DNA of 64,000 nt from Mesorhizobium sp. NZP2077 (GTDB lineage Bacteria; Pseudomonadota; Alphaproteobacteria; Rhizobiales; Rhizobiaceae). Below, one piece after another: positions 60,136 to 64,000 of this stretch (position 1 is its first letter; each line of letters opens with the position of its first letter). The position numbers and the translations under genes are program-made. The DNA lies in NCBI RefSeq assembly GCF_013170805.1, contig NZ_CP051293.1:3292001-3356000 (forward strand), read 5' to 3'. Under the pieces are notes generated by a model, which had not been told where the DNA came from, searched no databases, and saw nothing but the letters and a program-made list of their open reading frames with translations.

Positions 60136-62219
60136 ATGTCCGAGCAGCACCTCCCTTTTCACGGGATGTGGTCGCGGTGTGTTTTCCTCTCAGATGGCGA
60201 CTGGTTATGGTCGGCTACAGGGAGCGGGCCAATGGGGAATCTCACAGTCGAGTTGTTGCACGACGGCGATTCCATGAAGCGCTCCGACGTTCAGGCAGAC
60301 AGCAATATCGAGGCCCCGAAAGTGTGGGGACCGGTGAAGATGCCATCCCCTGACGGCTATAGACGCGACATAGATGGGTTGCGTTCCATCGCTGTCATCT
60401 TGGTCTTGGCGTTTCACGCTTTCCCGGCTCTTGTTCCGGGCGGATTTATCGGCGTTGATATATTTTTCGTGATCTCTGGTTACCTTATCACTTCGATCGT
60501 CGTCAGGGACACGTTCACATACAAGCGTTTCTACGCGAACCGCGTCCGCCGCATATTCCCGGCGCTTGTCTTGGTGCTGGCGTGTGTTTTTGCTCTGGGG
60601 TGGATACTATTCGACCTTGAGGAGATGACCAGATTAAGCAAGTCGATTTTAGCCTCGTCGCTCTTCGTTCCAAATTTTCAGTTCTGGCGCGAAGTTGGAT
60701 ATTTCGATGCGGCATCCGAAACAAAGCCGCTGCTACATCTTTGGTCTCTAGGGGTTGAAGAGCAATTCTACGTTGTCTGACCGCTGTTTTTGGGCGCGTT
60801 GGTCTGGCTCAAACGGCCTGTTTTGGTGCCTCTCATCCTAGTTACGGTGGTGTCTTTCGCGGTCGGCATTTGGTTGTCCTTCCGAGACCCGACTGTCGCC
60901 TTCTATGCGCCGTGGTCAAGAGCTTGGGAGCTTTCGCTAGGGGAATTGTCGCGACCCTAAGTTTCAGGGGGCATGGCCGTGACGCGGCATCTTATCGAAC
61001 AGATTTTTTCGGCGTCGTCGCGATCCTGGCGATATCGGCAGCGGCGTTTTTTCTAGGCCCGAAGTCCTTCCTGCCGAACATAGTTGCTGCTCTGGGCGTA
61101 GCAGCGCTGATCTGGGCTTCGTCCGGATTGGTGAACCATATGCTTGGGAGCAGGCTGCTGGTCGCTATCGGATTGATCAGCTATCCCCTGTATCTTTGGC
61201 ACTGGCCGCTCCTCGTCTTCGCAAGAGCATACGATGGCGGCCCGCTTTCAACCCCGCAAACATTTGCCTGCTTGGGGGCAAGTTTTGGTCTGGCGGCGGC
61301 GACGTATTGGCTTGTCGAAAGACCCATTAGGTTTGGAACGTGGAAGCGATGGAGCCTTGGACCTCTGGTGGGCGCCACCGCGCTCTTAGGGGCATTGGGG
61401 CTTGCCGGCGCGTCTACGCAGGGGTTTCCTCTGAGATTTCCACTAGAAATTCGCGATATTCTCGCCTACGGCCACTATGAGCATGCCAAAGATGGGCGTG
61501 CCATGGAGTGCTGGATAAGAAACGACGATCCATTCACGGCTTTTGCCCCGAAGTGCGCCCTCAAACCGTCGGTCGGCGGACAGAGACGGTTGCTTGTGTG
61601 GGGCGACTCCCATGCCGCTCGGCTTTATGCTGGTATGAGAGCCGCGCTACCGCGTGACATCGATATCGCACAATTTACCAAAGACAGTTGTCCACCTCTG
61701 CTTAACCTAAGTGGACCATGCGGAGAAAGTAACCGTTCTGTTCTCGACGAAATCCGACGCAGTAACCCCGATACAGTCATATTGTTTGCAGTGTGGGGTT
61801 TGTACGGGAATTGGGGAAATGGTGCCGCCCTCGAACATGATCTCGCGGAAACAATTGCTGGGATAAAAGCATCTTTGCCCGCGAAGATAGTGGTCGTAGG
61901 GCCCGCGCCCGTATGGTCCGATGCCTTGCCTAAACTGGTATATTTGTCGTGGCGAGATTCCGGCAAAGCGTTGCCCGACCGACTGAGCCATGGGTTCAAG
62001 ACAGACATCTTTGAAAATAGCGCCGAGATGGCTGACATCGCCAAAGCGGCTGGGGCCTCTTATGTTTCGTTGGCTGCTCTCTTTTGCAACGATGCCGGCT
62101 GTTTGACGCATGTCCCGGCAGATCGTAGCAGACTCACATCGTGGGATTACGGCCACCTCACGACTGATGGGGCGGCCATGGTGACCACATACATGGTTGG
62201 ACAACAGCTATTACCCTGA
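60136..62219 (+). pseudogene. Broken acyltransferase-3/SGNH O-acetyltransferase (OafA-like)
   Basis: Remains of a membrane acyltransferase for surface polysaccharide. Frame one holds the N-terminal Acyl_transf_3 start ([52 protein letters not shown]) up to EEQFYVV, then a TGA at 60778-60780 where the family has Trp (EEQFY-x-W). Homology continues in the same frame (PLFLGALVW, FYAPWSRAWELSLGEL) to a TAA at 60958, and then in another frame: GLISYPLYLWHWPLLVF, and a C-terminal SGNH domain with VWGDSHAARL and DYGHLTTDG. So there is one nonsense codon and one frameshift. The rest is well preserved and fairly AT-rich, so the damage is recent or, less likely, due to sequencing error. Confidence 0.8.
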
Positions 62220-62414
62220 CAGTAAGAGCTAGGCTGGCTGGCGGCGGCTCTTATTTCTTTGCTGTGCCATGGTCGGTGCCACAGCGTTTTTGGTTCCAAA
62301 TTCGCGGCCGATTTTTGGACCGATCCTGCATCTTCCTGCGGATTCAGAGCGTGTTTCCGCCGATTCTCACCTTTTCCCAGTTTCAGCCGGCAGATGCCAA
62401 CCGATCTTGCACCC

Positions 62415-64000
62415 TTACAGCTTGCCAAATCCACCCGGCGTCGGTGTCGTCAGGATGACAGCCTCCCCTGCATCGAGCACGGTCTGGTCGCAGGCCTTCA
62501 GTACCTCGACCGCCCCGTCCTTGCGACGAACCTTGGTCGAGCCGACCTCGCCGTCGCCGCCACCGTCCAGTCCCTGCGGCGGGCGGTTGCGGTGCGAGGA
62601 CAGGATCGCGCACTCCATCTTTTCGAGAAAGCGGATGGTGCGTTTGGTGCCATCGCCGGCGCTCCATTTTCCCTTGCCTCCCGATCCTTCGCGGATGTGG
62701 AAATCCTCCAGCACCACGGGAAAGCGCAGTTCCAGCACTTCCGGATCGGTGAGGCGCGAATTGGTCATGTGGGTGTGGACGCCGGAGGTGCCGGCAAAGC
62801 CGCGACCGGAATTCATCCGGCCGGCCGGCGAGCCGGAGCAGATGGTTTCGTAATATTGATACTGCTTGTTGCCGAAAGTCAGGTTGTTCATCGTTCCCTG
62901 CGCATTGGCCATGGCGCCCATGGCGCCGAACAGCGCATTGGTGACGTGCTGCGAGGTCTCGACATTGCCGGCAACGACGGCGGCAGGGTAGGCGGGCTTC
63001 AGCATGCAGCCGTCGGGAATAATGATGTTGATCGGCCTGAGGCAGCCGGCATTCATCGGGATCATGTCCTCGACCATAACGCGGAAGGCATAGAGGACGG
63101 CGGCGCGGGCAACGGGCTCCGGCGCATTGAAGTTGTTCTTCATGACAGGCGACGTGCCGGTGAAGTCGACCGTCGCTTCGCGCTTTTGCCGATCGACAGT
63201 GATCTTCACCTTGATCACCTGGCCGGTATCGGTCGGGTATTCGTAATGCGAGCTGTCCGGCAGCCGCTCGAGCACGCGGCGCACGCTTTCGGCCGCATTG
63301 TCCTGGACATGGCCCATATAGGCCTCGACGACATCGAGGCCGAAATGCGCGACCATCTTGCGCAGCTCGGCGACACCTTTCTCGTTGGCGGCGATCTGCG
63401 CCTTGAGGTCGGCAATGTTCTGATGCGGGTTGCGGGCCGGATAGCTGTGGTCGGTGAGCAGCGTATGCAGCTCTTTTTCGCGGAATTTACGGCGGTCGAC
63501 GATGCGGAAATTGTCGAACAGCACGCCTTCCTCGTCGACCGTGGTGGCGAGCGGCGTCATCGAGCCAGGGGCGGTGCCGCCAATATCGGCGTGGTGGCCG
63601 CGCGAGGCCGCCCAGAACAGGATGTTCTTTTGAGCATCGTCGAAGACGGGCGTCACCACGGTGATATCAGGCAGATGCGTGCCGCCATTATAGGGTGCGT
63701 TCAAGGCAAAGACGTCGCCGGGATGGATGTCGCCGGAGTTCAGCCGGATGATGGTTTCGACCGAGCGATCCATGGAGCCGAGGTGCACCGGCATGTGCGG
63801 CGCGTTGGCGACCAGTGCGCCGGTGTGGTCGAAGACGGCGCAGGAAAAATCCAGCCTTTCCTTGATGTTGACGGAGTAGGCGGTGTTCTGCAGCGTCACG
63901 CCCATCTGCTCGGCGATCGACATGAACAGATTGTTGAAGACCTCCAGCATGACCGGATCGGCTGATGTGCCGAGCGCAGCGGCGCGCACTTTCCTTGCCG
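62415..64000 (-). CDS. Hydantoinase B/oxoprolinase family protein (partial at window edge)
   Basis: At least 524 residues of the HyuB family: [44 protein letters not shown] at the N-terminus, [45 protein letters not shown], and [13 protein letters not shown] near the C-terminus. HyuB with HyuA forms ATP-dependent N-methylhydantoinase, and both are fused in 5-oxoprolinase. GTG 63989 could be a start, but the frame stays open to the window end without a good ribosome-binding site, so it may be the C-terminal half of a fused protein. ChaC at 8.7 kb yields 5-oxoproline, a possible but distant link. The 195 bases between it and the pseudogene hold nothing I can name. Confidence 0.85.
   Translation of the reverse strand, partial: ARKVRAAALGTSADPVMLEVFNNLFMSIAEQMGVTLQNTAYSVNIKERLDFSCAVFDHTGALVANAPHMPVHLGSMDRSVETIIRLNSGDIHPGDVFALNAPYNGGTHLPDITVVTPVFDDAQKNILFWAASRGHHADIGGTAPGSMTPLATTVDEEGVLFDNFRIVDRRKFREKELHTLLTDHSYPARNPHQNIADLKAQIAANEKGVAELRKMVAHFGLDVVEAYMGHVQDNAAESVRRVLERLPDSSHYEYPTDTGQVIKVKITVDRQKREATVDFTGTSPVMKNNFNAPEPVARAAVLYAFRVMVEDMIPMNAGCLRPINIIIPDGCMLKPAYPAAVVAGNVETSQHVTNALFGAMGAMANAQGTMNNLTFGNKQYQYYETICSGSPAGRMNSGRGFAGTSGVHTHMTNSRLTDPEVLELRFPVVLEDFHIREGSGGKGKWSAGDGTKRTIRFLEKMECAILSSHRNRPPQGLDGGGDGEVGSTKVRRKDGAVEVLKACDQTVLDAGEAVILTTPTPGGFGKL

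Noticed and set aside
60778..60780. TGA in the acyltransferase gene as selenocysteine or recoded Trp
   Set aside because: A second, independent frameshift lies downstream and no selenocysteine signal was seen, so plain gene decay is simpler.
62259..63965. 568-codon plus-strand frame opposite the hydantoinase B gene
   Set aside because: Composition is that of an antisense shadow; the minus-strand protein matches a known family along its whole length.
1..64000. tRNA or rRNA genes
   Set aside because: I looked through the intergenic stretches for tRNA-like cloverleaf sequences and rRNA motifs and saw none, though a tool-based scan was not possible.

Overview
The window is GC-rich chromosomal DNA with dense, mostly non-overlapping bacterial genes, many ATGA start/stop overlaps and clear Shine-Dalgarno sites. 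The gene set points to an alphaproteobacterium of the Rhizobiales, most likely Mesorhizobium or a close relative: a PreT/PreA pyrimidine-reduction cluster with a RutR-like TetR regulator, an ArsR-methyltransferase fusion in front of metF, a BtaA/BtaB betaine-lipid pair behind a near-perfect Pho box, DUF2293, and EttA. This is inferred from gene content; no rRNA or tRNA gene was seen to fix the species.

Layout. 1-6.6 kb: end of an Opp/Dpp-type double ATPase, a lytic transglycosylase lipoprotein (minus), then an MttB-superfamily methyltransferase followed by a dimethylglycine-dehydrogenase-like flavoprotein. 6.6-9.4 kb: DoxX, a secreted protein, a two-domain VOC protein and ChaC. 9.5-13.1 kb: preT, a SAM methyltransferase, preA. 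13.1-17.2 kb: Rrf2 regulator, AhpD-like protein, DoxX, two SDRs facing an XRE regulator. 17.2-28.4 kb: the rest of pyrimidine catabolism (RutR-like regulator, omega-aminotransferase, beta-ureidopropionase, dihydropyrimidinase) and an ABC importer (ATPase, two permeases, NMT1-type binding protein), with several unknown genes and a 220-bp palindromic repeat interspersed. Together PreTA, dihydropyrimidinase, the amidohydrolase and the aminotransferase would take uracil or thymine to malonate semialdehyde or its methyl analogue.

28.5-41.9 kb: a CHRD protein between two near-identical terminators, a CoA-transferase/TPP-enzyme operon with an intact IS30-family element inserted just upstream, an alpha/beta hydrolase, RNase T2, a GGDEF protein, EttA, a Tam-like methyltransferase and a KAS III-like enzyme. 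42-48.9 kb: small metabolic and accessory genes (GFA, isoprenylcysteine-methyltransferase-like, VOC, tautomerase with a divergent TetR, MOSC, SDR, class IV aminotransferase, DUF2293, TrmO).

49-64 kb: ArsR-methyltransferase/metF operon with a 16-bp palindromic operator, a probable 28-residue membrane peptide, a DMT exporter, an ornithine-decarboxylase-like enzyme, an 8-bp tandem repeat, an MltB-type transglycosylase, a GH25 lysozyme lipoprotein followed by two decayed copies of its own 3' end, a serine hydrolase, btaAB, a broken acyltransferase-3/SGNH gene, and a hydantoinase-B-type gene running off the right edge.

Most of the window is ordinary rhizobial chromosome. I did not find a convincing new multi-gene defence or mobile system. 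The most unusual signals are the ladder of GH25 3'-end remnants, the G13/C11 palindrome between two catabolic genes, the orphan and paired secreted genes inside the pyrimidine cluster, an SDR lacking its catalytic Tyr/Lys, the 28-residue gene, and the orphan MttB homologue.
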